Part shown: piece by piece, positions 9,203 to 18,987 of the stretch | Position numbering within the stretch: the first letter of the stretch is position 1 | How the letters are laid out: each line of letters starts with the position of its first letter | From: Acinetobacter apis | Lineage (GTDB): Bacteria; Pseudomonadota; Gammaproteobacteria; Pseudomonadales; Moraxellaceae | Direction of reading: 5' to 3' | Assembly: GCF_900197575.1 (NCBI RefSeq) | Contig: NZ_FZLN01000002.1 | Location: forward strand, 124,001 to 188,000 | DNA: 64,000 nucleotides | Notes under the pieces: generated by a model | Told to the model about the DNA's origin: nothing | The model's input: the letters and a program-made list of their open reading frames with translations, nothing else | Databases searched by the model: none | Made by a program: the position numbers and the translations under genes

Positions 9203-10915
9203 ATGGCGATATCTTCTTCGAACACTTTAAGATTGACAGGATTTATGCGCCGTTTGGTGGAAGAAGGACATCTTTCCGAACAAACCGCACTTTCAGCTTT
9301 AGAAAATGCAGGCAAACAAAAAGAGGATATTGTTCATTACCTTGTTAATCAGACTAATTTTTCCTCTTTAACCATTGCTGAGGCAATTTCACAAGAATTT
9401 GGCGAACCTTTATTTGATTTAAACGCATTTGATAAGAGTTTATTGCTCAAAGAAATTGTTGACGAAAAACATGTACGTAACTATCGCATGGTGCCGTTAT
9501 TACAACGTGGTAATAACTTAATTATGGCGGTCAGCAATCCGACTAATTTACAAGCGATTGAAGCAATTCGCTTAAACAGCAAGCTAAACCCTGAACTTGT
9601 TATTGTTGAACACAATAAATTAGAAGCTTTAATTCAAGACAGCTATGGTGAAGGCGGCGGTTTCGATTTTGGGGATGAAGAATTTGACATCAGTTTTGAT
9701 GAAGATGTACCTGTTGACTCAAAAGATGATGATGACCCAGAAAATGAAGCACCAATTGTTAAATATGTAAATAAGCTACTTGTCGATGCTATTCGTTCAG
9801 GTGCTTCTGATTTACACTTTGAACCTTATGAGAAAGTATACCGCGTTCGTTATCGTATTGACGGTATTTTAAAACAAGTCGCTACGCCACCCATTCAGCT
9901 AGCGAACCGTCTGTCATCACGTTTAAAAGTGATGTCACAAATGGACATCTCTGAAAAACGTATTCCACAAGATGGACGTATCAAGCTTAAGCTTTCTAAA
10001 AATAAAGCCATTGATTTTCGTGTAAACTCACTGCCCACCTTATTTGGTGAAAAAATTGTATTACGTATTCTAGATCCATCTAGTGCCATGCTGGGTATTG
10101 ATGCACTTGGATATGATCCTGAGCAAAAAGCACTCTTTTTAGAAGCGCTACATAAGCCACAAGGCATGGTATTAATTACAGGTCCAACGGGATCGGGGAA
10201 AACAGTCTCGTTATATACCGGTTTAAACATTCTAAATACAGAAGATGCCAACATTTCCACAGCAGAAGACCCTGTTGAGATTAACTTAGAAGGTATTAAT
10301 CAGGTCAACGTAAATGCCAAAGTTGGATTAAACTTCGCAACAGCCTTACGTTCATTTTTACGTCAAGATCCAGACATTATCATGGTGGGTGAGATTCGTG
10401 ACTTAGAAACAGCTGAGATCTCTATTAAAGCTGCACAAACAGGACATATGGTGTTGTCTACACTGCATACCAACAGCGCACCTGAAACGTTGACTCGACT
10501 CAGAAATATGGGGGTCCCATCATTTAATATTGCCACTTCGGTCAGCTTAGTTATTGCTCAGCGATTAATGCGACGTTTGTGCCCACATTGTAAAACCCCA
10601 CTGAGTATTCCTGAAAAAAGCTTACTTGAAATGGGCTTTACACAAGCAGATTTAAGTAAAAGTGATTTTAAACTCTATCAAGCCGTTGGTTGTTCTGAAT
10701 GCCGAGACGGTTACAAAGGACGTGTCGGTGTTTATGAAGTCATGAAAGTGACTTCTGAAATTGCCAGATTAATCATGGAAGATGCAAACTCCATCCAAAT
10801 TGCTGATGCATCACAAGCACTTGGATTTAACAATTTACGTCGGTCTGGACTCATTAAAGTCATGCAAGGTCTTACTACTTTGCAAGAAGTCAACCGTGTC
10901 ACAAGCAGTATGTAA
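9203..10915 (+). CDS. pilB: Type IV pilus assembly ATPase PilB
   Basis: The cytoplasmic hexameric ATPase that drives pilus extension, also needed for natural transformation in Acinetobacter. The 570 residues hold an N-terminal MshEN/T2SSE_N domain (about 1-150), then a GspE-type ATPase: Walker A GPTGSGKT (about 329-336), an Asp box, Walker B IIMVGEIRD and His box SAPETLTRLR. A zinc tetracysteine motif (CPHC ... CSEC) lies near residues 465-500. An acidic linker (residues 153-185) is unusual in charge. It opens the pilB-pilC-pilD-coaE cluster, 20 bases ahead of pilC. Confidence 0.97.
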   Translation: MAISSSNTLRLTGFMRRLVEEGHLSEQTALSALENAGKQKEDIVHYLVNQTNFSSLTIAEAISQEFGEPLFDLNAFDKSLLLKEIVDEKHVRNYRMVPLLQRGNNLIMAVSNPTNLQAIEAIRLNSKLNPELVIVEHNKLEALIQDSYGEGGGFDFGDEEFDISFDEDVPVDSKDDDDPENEAPIVKYVNKLLVDAIRSGASDLHFEPYEKVYRVRYRIDGILKQVATPPIQLANRLSSRLKVMSQMDISEKRIPQDGRIKLKLSKNKAIDFRVNSLPTLFGEKIVLRILDPSSAMLGIDALGYDPEQKALFLEALHKPQGMVLITGPTGSGKTVSLYTGLNILNTEDANISTAEDPVEINLEGINQVNVNAKVGLNFATALRSFLRQDPDIIMVGEIRDLETAEISIKAAQTGHMVLSTLHTNSAPETLTRLRNMGVPSFNIATSVSLVIAQRLMRRLCPHCKTPLSIPEKSLLEMGFTQADLSKSDFKLYQAVGCSECRDGYKGRVGVYEVMKVTSEIARLIMEDANSIQIADASQALGFNNLRRSGLIKVMQGLTTLQEVNRVTSSM

Positions 10916-10935
10916 TTGACCATAGGATAATCAAA

Positions 10936-12159
10936 GTGGCTAATCCAGAAAATAATTTACTTAATTTTTCATATACCGGCAAAGATAGAAAAGGTGTCAC
11001 TGTAAAAGGGGAATTGACAGCGCCTAATATGGCATTGGCAAAAGTGATGTTACGTAAACAAAGCGTGACTGTAGTTAAAATTCAGCTCAAACGTAAAAAC
11101 TTGCTTGAAGGTGCCTTCAAAAAGAAAATCAATACCATTGATATCACAATTTTCACACGCCAGCTTGCAACCATGATGAAAGCAGGTGTGCCATTGGTAC
11201 AAAGCTTTGAAATCGTGGCTGAAGGTTTAGAAAACCCATCCATGAGAGAAGTTGTTTTGGGAATCAAAAGTGAAGTTGAAAATGGTAATACGTTTGCTGA
11301 AGCAATTAAAAAATACCCGAAATATTTTGATGGTTTATTTTGTTCACTCATTGAATCTGGTGAGCAGTCTGGTGCTTTAGAAACCATGCTTGATCGAGTA
11401 GCTATATACAAAGAAAAAAGTGAACAGCTAAAGCAAAAAATTAAAAAAGCATTAAAATATCCTATCAGTGTCGTAATCGTTGCTTTTATTGTTACGATTA
11501 TTTTGATGGTAAAAGTGGTACCTGTATTTGAAGGTCTATTTTCATCATTTGGTGCAGATTTACCAGCTTTTACTAAAATGGTGGTAAACATGTCCAACTG
11601 GATGCAGCAATATTGGTATATTTTGATTGCAAGCATTGTAGCACTGGTCATTTTTGTGAAGCAGAGCTATGAAAAAAGTCAAAAGGTCAGAGATGGGTTA
11701 GATAAACTTACATTAAAACTACCTATTTTTGGTGATTTGATTTTTAAATCAATTATTGCACGCTATAGCCGTACCCTAGCAACAACATTTGCCGCTGGTG
11801 TACCTCTGATTGATGCGCTTGAATCTACAGCAGGTGCAACCAATAACGTGGTTTATGAAAATGCTGTGATGCGAATTCGTGAAGATGTTGCATCAGGACA
11901 ACAATTACAATTTGCGATGCGTGCAACCAACCGCTTTCCATCAATGGCCATTCAAATGGTCAGTATTGGTGAGGAATCAGGCGCACTTGACAGTATGCTT
12001 GATAAAGTTGCGACCTATTATGAAGAGGAAGTCGATAATGCTGTGGACGGCCTAACTTCAATGATGGAACCGCTTATTATGGCAGTACTCGGAGTCTTAG
12101 TCGGCGGACTCGTAGTTGCAATGTATTTACCAATCTTCCAAATGGGGTCTGTGGTTTAG
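10936..12159 (+). CDS. pilC: Type IV pilus inner-membrane platform protein PilC
   Basis: A 407-residue polytopic platform protein connecting PilB to the growing pilin fibre. Two T2SSF domains are evident (about 70-195 and 272-395); each carries the family motif (FTRQLATMMKAGVPL; YSRTLATTFAAGVPL) and a GEESGAL/SGEQSGAL segment. Hydrophobic helices lie near 172-192, 225-245 and 378-400. The start is GTG 10936, with AGGATAA ten bases upstream. Its TAG stop overlaps the GTG start of pilD by one base, implying coupled translation. Confidence 0.97.
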   Translation: MANPENNLLNFSYTGKDRKGVTVKGELTAPNMALAKVMLRKQSVTVVKIQLKRKNLLEGAFKKKINTIDITIFTRQLATMMKAGVPLVQSFEIVAEGLENPSMREVVLGIKSEVENGNTFAEAIKKYPKYFDGLFCSLIESGEQSGALETMLDRVAIYKEKSEQLKQKIKKALKYPISVVIVAFIVTIILMVKVVPVFEGLFSSFGADLPAFTKMVVNMSNWMQQYWYILIASIVALVIFVKQSYEKSQKVRDGLDKLTLKLPIFGDLIFKSIIARYSRTLATTFAAGVPLIDALESTAGATNNVVYENAVMRIREDVASGQQLQFAMRATNRFPSMAIQMVSIGEESGALDSMLDKVATYYEEEVDNAVDGLTSMMEPLIMAVLGVLVGGLVVAMYLPIFQMGSVV

Positions 12160-13016
12160 TGAATGATCTTATCCAATTTTATACAGCCAACCTGACATTA
12201 TTTTATGTCACGGTTGGTTTAATTAGTTTATGTATTGGCAGTTTTTTAAATGTAGTGATTTATCGAACCCCTAAAATGATGGAAAATATGTGGCATGCAG
12301 AGTGTCAGATGTTGCTTCATCCACATGATCCAGTCATTGAGCATGAAAAACTGACACTTAGCCAGCCTGCATCAACTTGCCCAAAATGTAAGACAGGTAT
12401 TAAATGGTATCAAAATATACCTGTCATCAGCTGGCTGATGCTTAAAGGTCAATGCGCACATTGTGAGCAAAAAATTAGTCTTCGCTATCCTGCTATTGAA
12501 CTGCTGACTGCCATTGGTTCAGTGGTTGTGGCCGTGCATTTTGGTCCTACGCTACAAGCTGTATTTGGTATCATCTTGACATGGGTCTTGGTCACATTAA
12601 CTTTCATCGATTTTGATACTCAGCTGCTCCCTGACCGCTTTACCCTCACATTGGTTGGGTTGGGCTTGGCATTAAATAGTTATGGTCTGTATATTTCACC
12701 AGTTCAATCGATCTGGGGTGCGGTCATTGGTTTCTTGTGCTTATGGGTTGTGTATATTGCATTTAAGCTCATCACGGGTAAAGAAGGCATGGGTTATGGA
12801 GACTTCAAACTACTTGCTGCTTTAGGGGCTTGGATGGGACCCTTGTTATTGCCACTCATTGTGTTTTTATCATCGCTTATTGGTTCCATCGTTGGTATTA
12901 TTTTAATCAAAGTTCGTAAAAAAAATATGCCCTTTGCATTTGGTCCATATATTGCCATTGCTGGATGGATTGCATTTTTATGGGGCGAAAAGATTATGGC
13001 ACTTTACTTGGGATAA
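12159..13016 (+). CDS. pilD: Prepilin peptidase/N-methyltransferase PilD
   Basis: A 285-residue bifunctional inner-membrane enzyme that cleaves the prepilin leader and methylates the new N-terminus. The cytoplasmic loop has the four-cysteine zinc motif CPKC...CAHC. The two catalytic aspartates are in TFIDFDTQLLPD and the GxGD motif MGYGDFKLLAALGAW. The N-terminal GSFLNVVIYR motif is present. It starts at GTG, overlapping the pilC stop, and is followed after three bases by coaE, as in Pseudomonas pilBCD-coaE. Confidence 0.97.
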   Translation: MNDLIQFYTANLTLFYVTVGLISLCIGSFLNVVIYRTPKMMENMWHAECQMLLHPHDPVIEHEKLTLSQPASTCPKCKTGIKWYQNIPVISWLMLKGQCAHCEQKISLRYPAIELLTAIGSVVVAVHFGPTLQAVFGIILTWVLVTLTFIDFDTQLLPDRFTLTLVGLGLALNSYGLYISPVQSIWGAVIGFLCLWVVYIAFKLITGKEGMGYGDFKLLAALGAWMGPLLLPLIVFLSSLIGSIVGIILIKVRKKNMPFAFGPYIAIAGWIAFLWGEKIMALYLG

Positions 13017-13019
13017 AAT

Positions 13020-13622
13020 ATGCATTTCACAGTGGGACTGACAGGCGGTATAGGCAGCGGAAAAAGTGCTGCAAGCGACTGGTTTGCAGCACAAGGTATT
13101 TGTATTGTTGATGCAGATCTTGTCTCACGTGAAGTGGTGACAGCAGGACAGCCGGCTTTACTTGAAATTGAACAGTATTTTGGCTCATCAGTAATTCAAA
13201 CAGACGGCACACTAAACCGTGCTCAGCTGCGAAAAATTATTTTTAATTCGCCTGATGCCAAACTCAAGCTTGAAAGCATCACTCACCCTCGTATTCGCTT
13301 AGCCATTGTGCAGCAACTAGCGTATGCAACAAGCCCTTATGCGCTGCTTGTTTCTCCACTGCTGTTTGAAACAGATCAACATCTGTTGGTGCAACGCACG
13401 CTCCTCATTGATACAACTGAAGCTCTACAAATACAGCGTGCCTCTGAGCGCGATCAACAGTCTATTCAACAGATCGAAAAAATCATCAAAGCACAAATGC
13501 CACGCGAACAAAAACAGCAACGTGCCGATGATATTATATTGAATAACAGTACATACGATGCTTTATATCAAAAGCTGCATCTCTTGCATCAACACTATTT
13601 AATTTTGGCCAATAACAGTTAA
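13020..13622 (+). CDS. coaE: Dephospho-CoA kinase
   Basis: Catalyses the last step of coenzyme A synthesis, phosphorylating the 3-prime OH of dephospho-CoA. The 200-residue P-loop kinase has GLTGGIGSGKS at residues 6-16, DADLVSRE, the LESITHPRIR segment and LLFET. It is the last gene of the pil cluster, and its stop is two bases from the end of the convergent DMT gene. Confidence 0.96.
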   Translation: MHFTVGLTGGIGSGKSAASDWFAAQGICIVDADLVSREVVTAGQPALLEIEQYFGSSVIQTDGTLNRAQLRKIIFNSPDAKLKLESITHPRIRLAIVQQLAYATSPYALLVSPLLFETDQHLLVQRTLLIDTTEALQIQRASERDQQSIQQIEKIIKAQMPREQKQQRADDIILNNSTYDALYQKLHLLHQHYLILANNS

Positions 13623-13623
13623 G

Positions 13624-14538
13624 TTACTTTTTCTGATCAAGCTGTGTTTGTAATGGATCATTACGCTTAAGCCAGCGCCATGGTTGTAATGCACCAATCG
13701 CCATACCAATCAAGCCACAAATCAAAGCCACATTCAGCGGCTCACCTAATAAAGGGATGGCTGCAACTGCCGCAATAAACGGCGCCAACACAATAATACT
13801 GCCTGCTCTAAATGCCCCTAAGCGCTCAATGGCTGCAACATAAGTTAATGTACCAATAATCATCATAAAGACGCCATGAAACACGCCTTGAATCACTAAA
13901 TGTGCCGTAGATGGTTCATGAAAATGTTTAGGAATAAAAATTAAGTAAATGGGTAGGTAGATGATTGTGGACCAAATAGCAATAGAGTTCATCGACTGCC
14001 ATGCAGAAAACTTCCACTTGCGGACCAATACAGTAAATGTTCCCCACCACAGCGCTGCCAGAAAAAATAAACCGTCACCCAAGCTAAAAGCAACACCTGT
14101 TTGCTGATACAGCAACACACTCATGATTGACAATGCAGTCAGCATAATCGCCAAGCTTAGCCACGTATGACGATCAAAAGCTTGTCTGAAGAGTATATAA
14201 CCCATAATCGCAGTGGTCAGTGGAATGGCACCCGTCAAGAAAATCGCAGCATGTGCAGCAGGCACATATAAAAAGGCACTATATGTAGTCACACAATAGG
14301 CAACACCACCTAATAACCCCAAAATAAACGGTTTGATATGCCATAAAAACGCAGTTTCTTTACGCCACAACAGTACAGGTAATAAAATTAAACAGCCAAT
14401 GCTAAAGCGAATGGCCACAATATCCCATGCACTAATATTCCATGATGCATTTAGGCGAGAGAAAATAGTAAACCCGCCCCAAATGCACATGGTCAAGAAA
14501 ACATAAAAATAACCTTGTATTTGCATTTTGGTGAGCAT
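13624..14538 (-). CDS. DMT-superfamily (EamA) transporter
   Basis: A 304-residue inner-membrane protein with about ten transmembrane segments arranged as two EamA repeats (about 10-145 and 155-290), the drug/metabolite transporter fold. Members export amino acids, metabolites or xenobiotics; the substrate cannot be told. The start codon has a GAGG ribosome site in place; an ATG four codons later is the alternative. It is the downstream partner of rlmB (14-base gap) and converges on coaE with only one base between the stop codons. Confidence 0.85.
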   Translation of the reverse strand: MLTKMQIQGYFYVFLTMCIWGGFTIFSRLNASWNISAWDIVAIRFSIGCLILLPVLLWRKETAFLWHIKPFILGLLGGVAYCVTTYSAFLYVPAAHAAIFLTGAIPLTTAIMGYILFRQAFDRHTWLSLAIMLTALSIMSVLLYQQTGVAFSLGDGLFFLAALWWGTFTVLVRKWKFSAWQSMNSIAIWSTIIYLPIYLIFIPKHFHEPSTAHLVIQGVFHGVFMMIIGTLTYVAAIERLGAFRAGSIIVLAPFIAAVAAIPLLGEPLNVALICGLIGMAIGALQPWRWLKRNDPLQTQLDQKK

Positions 14539-14552
14539 TCTTCCCTCTTATC

Positions 14553-15311
14553 TTATGGTTGATGTGTGATATTGCGCTGACGACAAGCCTCGTACAATGC
14601 CATACCTGTCGCTACACTGACATTTAAACTTTGTAAGTCACCTGCCATTGGAATATATACCTTTTCATCACATTGACTTTGTGTGATTGGACGAAGCCCT
14701 GTGTCTTCTGCACCCATCACCACAACCAATGCACCAGATAAATCACAATCTTGAATTGATTTTGCAGTTTCATCTAACATGGTACCAACCACACGGCAGT
14801 AATGACGGTCTTTCAAATGAGCCAATGTCCGTGCCAAATTGGTCACCTGAATGAACTTCACACGTTCTGCCCCACCTGCTGCGACTTTACGTGCTGTAGG
14901 CGTTAGACTGGCTGAACGATCACGTGCCACAATCACAGCATCGACCCCCATAGCTGCAGCAGTTCGTACACATGCACCTAAGTTATGTGGATCTGTGACC
15001 TGATCTAATGCCAACAATAAAACATCTTTTTTGCTTGCAAAAATTTGGTCTAAATCTTGTTCATTTAACACAGGATATGGACGAACAGCCGCCACCACAC
15101 CTTGGTGATAAGGTAAACCTGCCAATTTTTCTAAGCTATCGCGACTTGCTTTTTGTACGCTGATCCCAAACGGTTCAGCCAATTCTAAAATATGTTGTAA
15201 GCGCTGATCTTCTCGCCCTTTTAAAGTAAATAGTGTCAGTACTCGCTCAGGTTCTAGACTTAAAAGAGATTCAACTGAATGCACACCGTAATAATATTCT
15301 GGCTTTGCCAT
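14553..15311 (-). CDS. rlmB: 23S rRNA (guanosine-2'-O)-methyltransferase RlmB
   Basis: A 252-residue SPOUT (TrmH-family) enzyme that 2'-O-methylates G2251 of 23S rRNA. The N-terminal substrate-binding domain (YYGVHSVESLL) spans about 1-75. SPOUT motifs follow: motif 1 DPHNLGACVRTAAAMG with the catalytic Arg, motif 2 LVVVMGAEDTGL and motif 3 IPMAGDLQSLNVSVATG. Length and motifs match the family. Confidence 0.95.
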   Translation of the reverse strand: MAKPEYYYGVHSVESLLSLEPERVLTLFTLKGREDQRLQHILELAEPFGISVQKASRDSLEKLAGLPYHQGVVAAVRPYPVLNEQDLDQIFASKKDVLLLALDQVTDPHNLGACVRTAAAMGVDAVIVARDRSASLTPTARKVAAGGAERVKFIQVTNLARTLAHLKDRHYCRVVGTMLDETAKSIQDCDLSGALVVVMGAEDTGLRPITQSQCDEKVYIPMAGDLQSLNVSVATGMALYEACRQRNITHQP

Positions 15312-15337
15312 GACCTAACCACCTTAAAAGACCCAAA

Positions 15338-15373
15338 AAAATAAAATCCTGTAAAGCATCACTTTACAGGATT
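15338..15373 (-). terminator. Terminator of ppnP
   Basis: Perfect 12-bp arms (15345-15356 and 15362-15373, core TCCTGTAAAG/CTTTACAGGA) around a five-base loop, followed on the minus strand by a TTTTATTTTTTT tract. It ends the ppnP transcript before rlmB. Confidence 0.9.
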
Positions 15374-15414
15374 AAGTATAGCAGCATAGTTTAGCTGATT
15401 TTATGTGCGAGAAG

Positions 15415-15738
15415 TTAACCTTCTAAATGGCAGACATAATCTAATACTTCAGTTGTTTCTATTTTAAACGTACTTGCACCAGGTACATAAAATGATTGAC
15501 CTGCACGAAACAGTTCACTCTGCTCACTATCTGCAATTCTTACACGACATTCCCCTGAAACAATTTCCATTCTTTCAGGTACATGCGTTTCAAACGTCAA
15601 GACCTGATCACTTGGCAAAATTACACCCAAAGTTTTTTTTGTGCCATCTTCAAATTGAACCGTGTGGCTTACACACAAACCACCAAAGTACACATTTGAT
15701 TTTTTCACAACAGACACATGATCAAACTGAGGTGACAT
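15415..15738 (-). CDS. ppnP: Pyrimidine/purine nucleoside phosphorylase PpnP
   Basis: A small cupin (DUF1255) enzyme shown in E. coli to phosphorolyse several nucleosides. The 107 residues from ATG 15738 ([11 protein letters not shown]) hold the cupin strands [16 protein letters not shown] and [11 protein letters not shown] and a final [10 protein letters not shown]. The frame is open five codons further, but GGAG precedes the chosen start and the Acinetobacter family begins there. It has its own terminator. Confidence 0.92.
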   Translation of the reverse strand: MSPQFDHVSVVKKSNVYFGGLCVSHTVQFEDGTKKTLGVILPSDQVLTFETHVPERMEIVSGECRVRIADSEQSELFRAGQSFYVPGASTFKIETTEVLDYVCHLEG

Positions 15739-16015
15739 AAAGACTCTCCACATTTTCTTTCTATATAATATTTAATCGAGTTAAAAAGAGTAATTTCCAA
15801 TCCATTAAACTCACTCTATAATTAAAATTAGCAGTTTTATCATGAAATGGTAATACATATTTTATAAATTTTTCCATCAAACATCGCTTAAACTCGGTTG
15901 GCTTATCACGATTTTTATGTATCATCATCTTTAATGATGAATTTTTTATGACATCTCTTCAATTAATCGCTATCCTTTTATCTAAAAGAATTTTCGCACA
16001 ATCCTGGATGCGTAT

Positions 16016-17677
16016 ATGCTCACTCATTTAACGCTTATAAATTTTGCTTTGGCTGATCATTTAACAATTGATATTTCTTCTGGTTTTAATGTACTCACTG
16101 GCGAAACAGGTGCGGGAAAATCACTTTTATTAGATGCCTTATCTGCATGCTTAGGCGAACGAACAGACAGTCAACAGATCCGCTATGGTGCAGACAAAGC
16201 TGATATTACAGCGGTCTTTAGCTATATTAAAGACTCTCCAGAACAAGTTTGGCTCACGCACAAAGAACTTGAAGATGGGTCAGGCGAACTTCATTTACGG
16301 CGTGTTATTTTTTCAACAGGACGCAGTAAAGCATGGATCAATGGCCGTCCAACCAGTCTTGCCGAACTTAAAGAATTGGGACAGATTCTTGTTCAGCTAT
16401 ATAGTCAGCACAGTCAGCAACAGTTGCTTGGGCAACACTATCCAAAACAATGGCTTGATCGCTCAAGTGGACTCTTAGACACGGTACAAGATGTTAAGTC
16501 ACACTACCAAGCATGGCAAAAAGCTATTCGTCAGTATGATGATGCATTACATGCACAAACCACCCATCAACAACGTGTGCAGTTACTTGAACTTCAACTC
16601 GAAGAAATTGAACCCATCACAGCTTATCATTACCCTGATATCGAACAAGCATTTGATCGTTATAGTCACCATGAAGCAATCATGCAAGATTGCAACTACA
16701 GCTTAGATGTTTTGGATGATTCCGAGCAAAATATTGCACAACAGTTGGCAAGTATTTTAAAACGCATTGATACTCATGCAGGACGAAGTGATGAATTGGC
16801 TGCCATCAATACTGCTCTACTGAATGCACAAAATGAAATTAGCGAAGCTGCATCACAATTAAGACAGTTTATTGACCATCAAAGCTTTGATCCCGAACGA
16901 ATGGCAGAGCTGAATACTCAACTGGAAATATTTCATCGTTTAGCCAGAAAACACCGTGTTGCTCCTGAAGACCTTAAACAGCAATATGAAACATGGCAAG
17001 ATGAGCTGACACAGTTAAACTTGCTTGAAGATCCTGAAACCCTTGCCTTACATGTTAAACAAGCAGAGCGAGAATTTTTAACACGAGCAGAAAAGCTTGA
17101 CCAAATGCGACAAGCTGCTGCACCGCAACTAGCCAAAGAGCTGACCCATCAAGTGAAAAGCTTGGCATTGCCTGAAGCACAGTTTGAGTTTGTGTTTATG
17201 CCTTTTGAACAACCGCATGCCGAAGGTTTAAGCCAAGTCCAATTACACTTTACTGCGAATAAAGGGATTCCTGCACAACCTTTAGCAAAAGTTGCATCTG
17301 GTGGTGAATTGTCGCGGATTGCTTTAGTGATGCAAGTGATGAATGCTGAGCGTACAGATGCAGATCTCATTGTATTTGACGAAATTGATGTAGGGATCAG
17401 TGGGGGTACTGCTGAAATTGTTGGTCGATTATTGGCAAAACTTGGTCAACATGTACAAGTTTTATGTATTACCCATCAAGCACAAGTTGCAGCACAATCC
17501 GACCAACATTTATTGGTTCAAAAGCAACAAACAGACCCTGCCAGCAGTACAATATTCGAGCTAGATGAAGATCAACGTATTCAAGAACTTGCCCGAATGA
17601 CAGGCGGTATAGAAATTAACAACATCACCCTTGAGCATGCTAAACAACTCAGAACACTCAAATATCAACAAAAATAA
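16016..17677 (+). CDS. recN: DNA repair protein RecN
   Basis: A 553-residue SMC-like ATPase acting in recombinational repair of double-strand breaks. The N-terminal Walker A GETGAGKSLLLDAL is at about residues 29-42. A long helical coiled-coil region occupies about 150-380. The C-terminal half-domain has signature VASGGELSRIALVMQ and Walker B LIVFDEIDVGISGGTA, with ITHQAQVAA as the His switch. The gene stands alone, with 90 bases before yqgE. No LexA-type box was sought as Acinetobacter lacks LexA. Confidence 0.96.
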   Translation: MLTHLTLINFALADHLTIDISSGFNVLTGETGAGKSLLLDALSACLGERTDSQQIRYGADKADITAVFSYIKDSPEQVWLTHKELEDGSGELHLRRVIFSTGRSKAWINGRPTSLAELKELGQILVQLYSQHSQQQLLGQHYPKQWLDRSSGLLDTVQDVKSHYQAWQKAIRQYDDALHAQTTHQQRVQLLELQLEEIEPITAYHYPDIEQAFDRYSHHEAIMQDCNYSLDVLDDSEQNIAQQLASILKRIDTHAGRSDELAAINTALLNAQNEISEAASQLRQFIDHQSFDPERMAELNTQLEIFHRLARKHRVAPEDLKQQYETWQDELTQLNLLEDPETLALHVKQAEREFLTRAEKLDQMRQAAAPQLAKELTHQVKSLALPEAQFEFVFMPFEQPHAEGLSQVQLHFTANKGIPAQPLAKVASGGELSRIALVMQVMNAERTDADLIVFDEIDVGISGGTAEIVGRLLAKLGQHVQVLCITHQAQVAAQSDQHLLVQKQQTDPASSTIFELDEDQRIQELARMTGGIEINNITLEHAKQLRTLKYQQK

Positions 17678-17767
17678 ATAATTTTACTTGGTGATTTTTC
17701 TCAGCTCTTGTATGTTGAGAAGAAACACGACATTAAATGACTCATCTATTCTGGGAGAATCACAACG

Positions 17768-18322
17768 GTGGCCAAACAATATTTTACACATCGCTGTTTA
17801 ATTGCACCGCCTGGTATGGAGGATGACACCTTTGCAAATACTGTGATTTATCTCGCACGTCATGACGAAGACGGTGCACAAGGAATTATTATAAATCAGC
17901 CCACCAATATTCAAGTTAAAGAATTATTGAATGACTTAGATATTGATGCAGACCATGTCCATCCACATGCCGTATTACAAGGTGGTCCATTACGTCCTGA
18001 AGCAGGCTTTGTACTCCATACCGGACAACCAACATGGCACTCGTCAATTGCAATTGGTGAAAATGTTTGTATTACCACCAGTAAAGATATATTAGATGCA
18101 ATTGCACATAACGAAGGTGTAGATTGCTATCAAATTGCGCTTGGTTATGCCAGTTGGGGTAAAAGTCAGCTTGAAGCTGAAATATCTCGCGGAGATTGGT
18201 TAATTTGTGATTCTGATATGGATCTAATCTTTAATCTAGATTATCACCAACGCCTAGATGCAGCTTACCGCAAAATTGGTATAGACCCTGCAAGGCTGTC
18301 TGTCGAGATTGGTCATGCCTAA
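17768..18322 (+). CDS. YqgE/AlgH family protein
   Basis: A 184-residue DUF179 protein. The family signature is clear: [20 protein letters not shown] near the N-terminus, [24 protein letters not shown], and [15 protein letters not shown] toward the C-terminus. The start is GTG with GGGAG nine bases upstream. AlgH was named for an effect on alginate transcription in Pseudomonas, but its biochemical role is unclear. It overlaps ruvX by eight bases, the widely conserved yqgE-yqgF pair. Confidence 0.93.
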   Translation: MAKQYFTHRCLIAPPGMEDDTFANTVIYLARHDEDGAQGIIINQPTNIQVKELLNDLDIDADHVHPHAVLQGGPLRPEAGFVLHTGQPTWHSSIAIGENVCITTSKDILDAIAHNEGVDCYQIALGYASWGKSQLEAEISRGDWLICDSDMDLIFNLDYHQRLDAAYRKIGIDPARLSVEIGHA

Positions 18323-18749
18323 ACCACAGCTTATTATGGCTTTTGATTTTGGGACACAAAAAATGGGAATTGCAATTGGACAACCTGCGATTGAGTCCAA
18401 TACGCCCTTGGCACCTTTTCCAATGAAAGACGGTATTCCTGATTGGACACAATTACTTAACATTGTGCATGAATGGAAACCAGAACTGTTTTTAGTGGGA
18501 TTACCGTTGAATATGGATGACAGTGAATCAGAGCTTTCAAGACGTGCACGCAAGTTTGCACGTCGTTTAAAACATCAAACCAATATAGAAACATGGATGG
18601 TGGATGAACGCTTAACCACGCGAGAAGCACGGCATGATTTAGAGAAATATCATCAACAAGGGCGTGGAAAAAAGATGTCTGCAGACAGCTTAGCCGCTGC
18701 ATTATTCATTGAAAGTTGGTATTACACACCTGAAGGCATCCAACCTTAA
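18315..18749 (+). CDS. ruvX: RuvX/YqgF family Holliday junction resolvase homolog
   Basis: An RNase H-fold protein of 144 residues, implicated in pre-16S rRNA 5' end maturation and in junction resolution. Acidic motif [15 protein letters not shown] is near the start; [26 protein letters not shown] and a final [17 protein letters not shown] carry the other conserved residues. I take ATG 18315 ([10 protein letters not shown]) over the in-frame TTG at 18309. It overlaps the end of yqgE. Confidence 0.93.
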   Translation: MPKPQLIMAFDFGTQKMGIAIGQPAIESNTPLAPFPMKDGIPDWTQLLNIVHEWKPELFLVGLPLNMDDSESELSRRARKFARRLKHQTNIETWMVDERLTTREARHDLEKYHQQGRGKKMSADSLAAALFIESWYYTPEGIQP

Positions 18750-18987
18750 ATTGAATGGATTGACTCGAAATCAGCTTACGCTAAAGCGCAATAGAAAATT
18801 ATTATTTTAATGGATTACCATGATATGTTTTAGCCTCAAGTTGAAACCTGCATGCTCAAATCTTAAAAGACAAAAAGTAAGGCTGCAACCTAAGTAACAG
18901 CACTACTTTAATTTGGATGAATTTAAGATCTATATATGCATTTACACCAACTGAGGTTAAAATACAGCATTAGCTTAACCGTCTGTT

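Noticed and set aside
11082..11651. 189-codon minus-strand frame inside pilC
   Set aside because: Antisense to a well-conserved pilC; no ribosome site or recognised domain.
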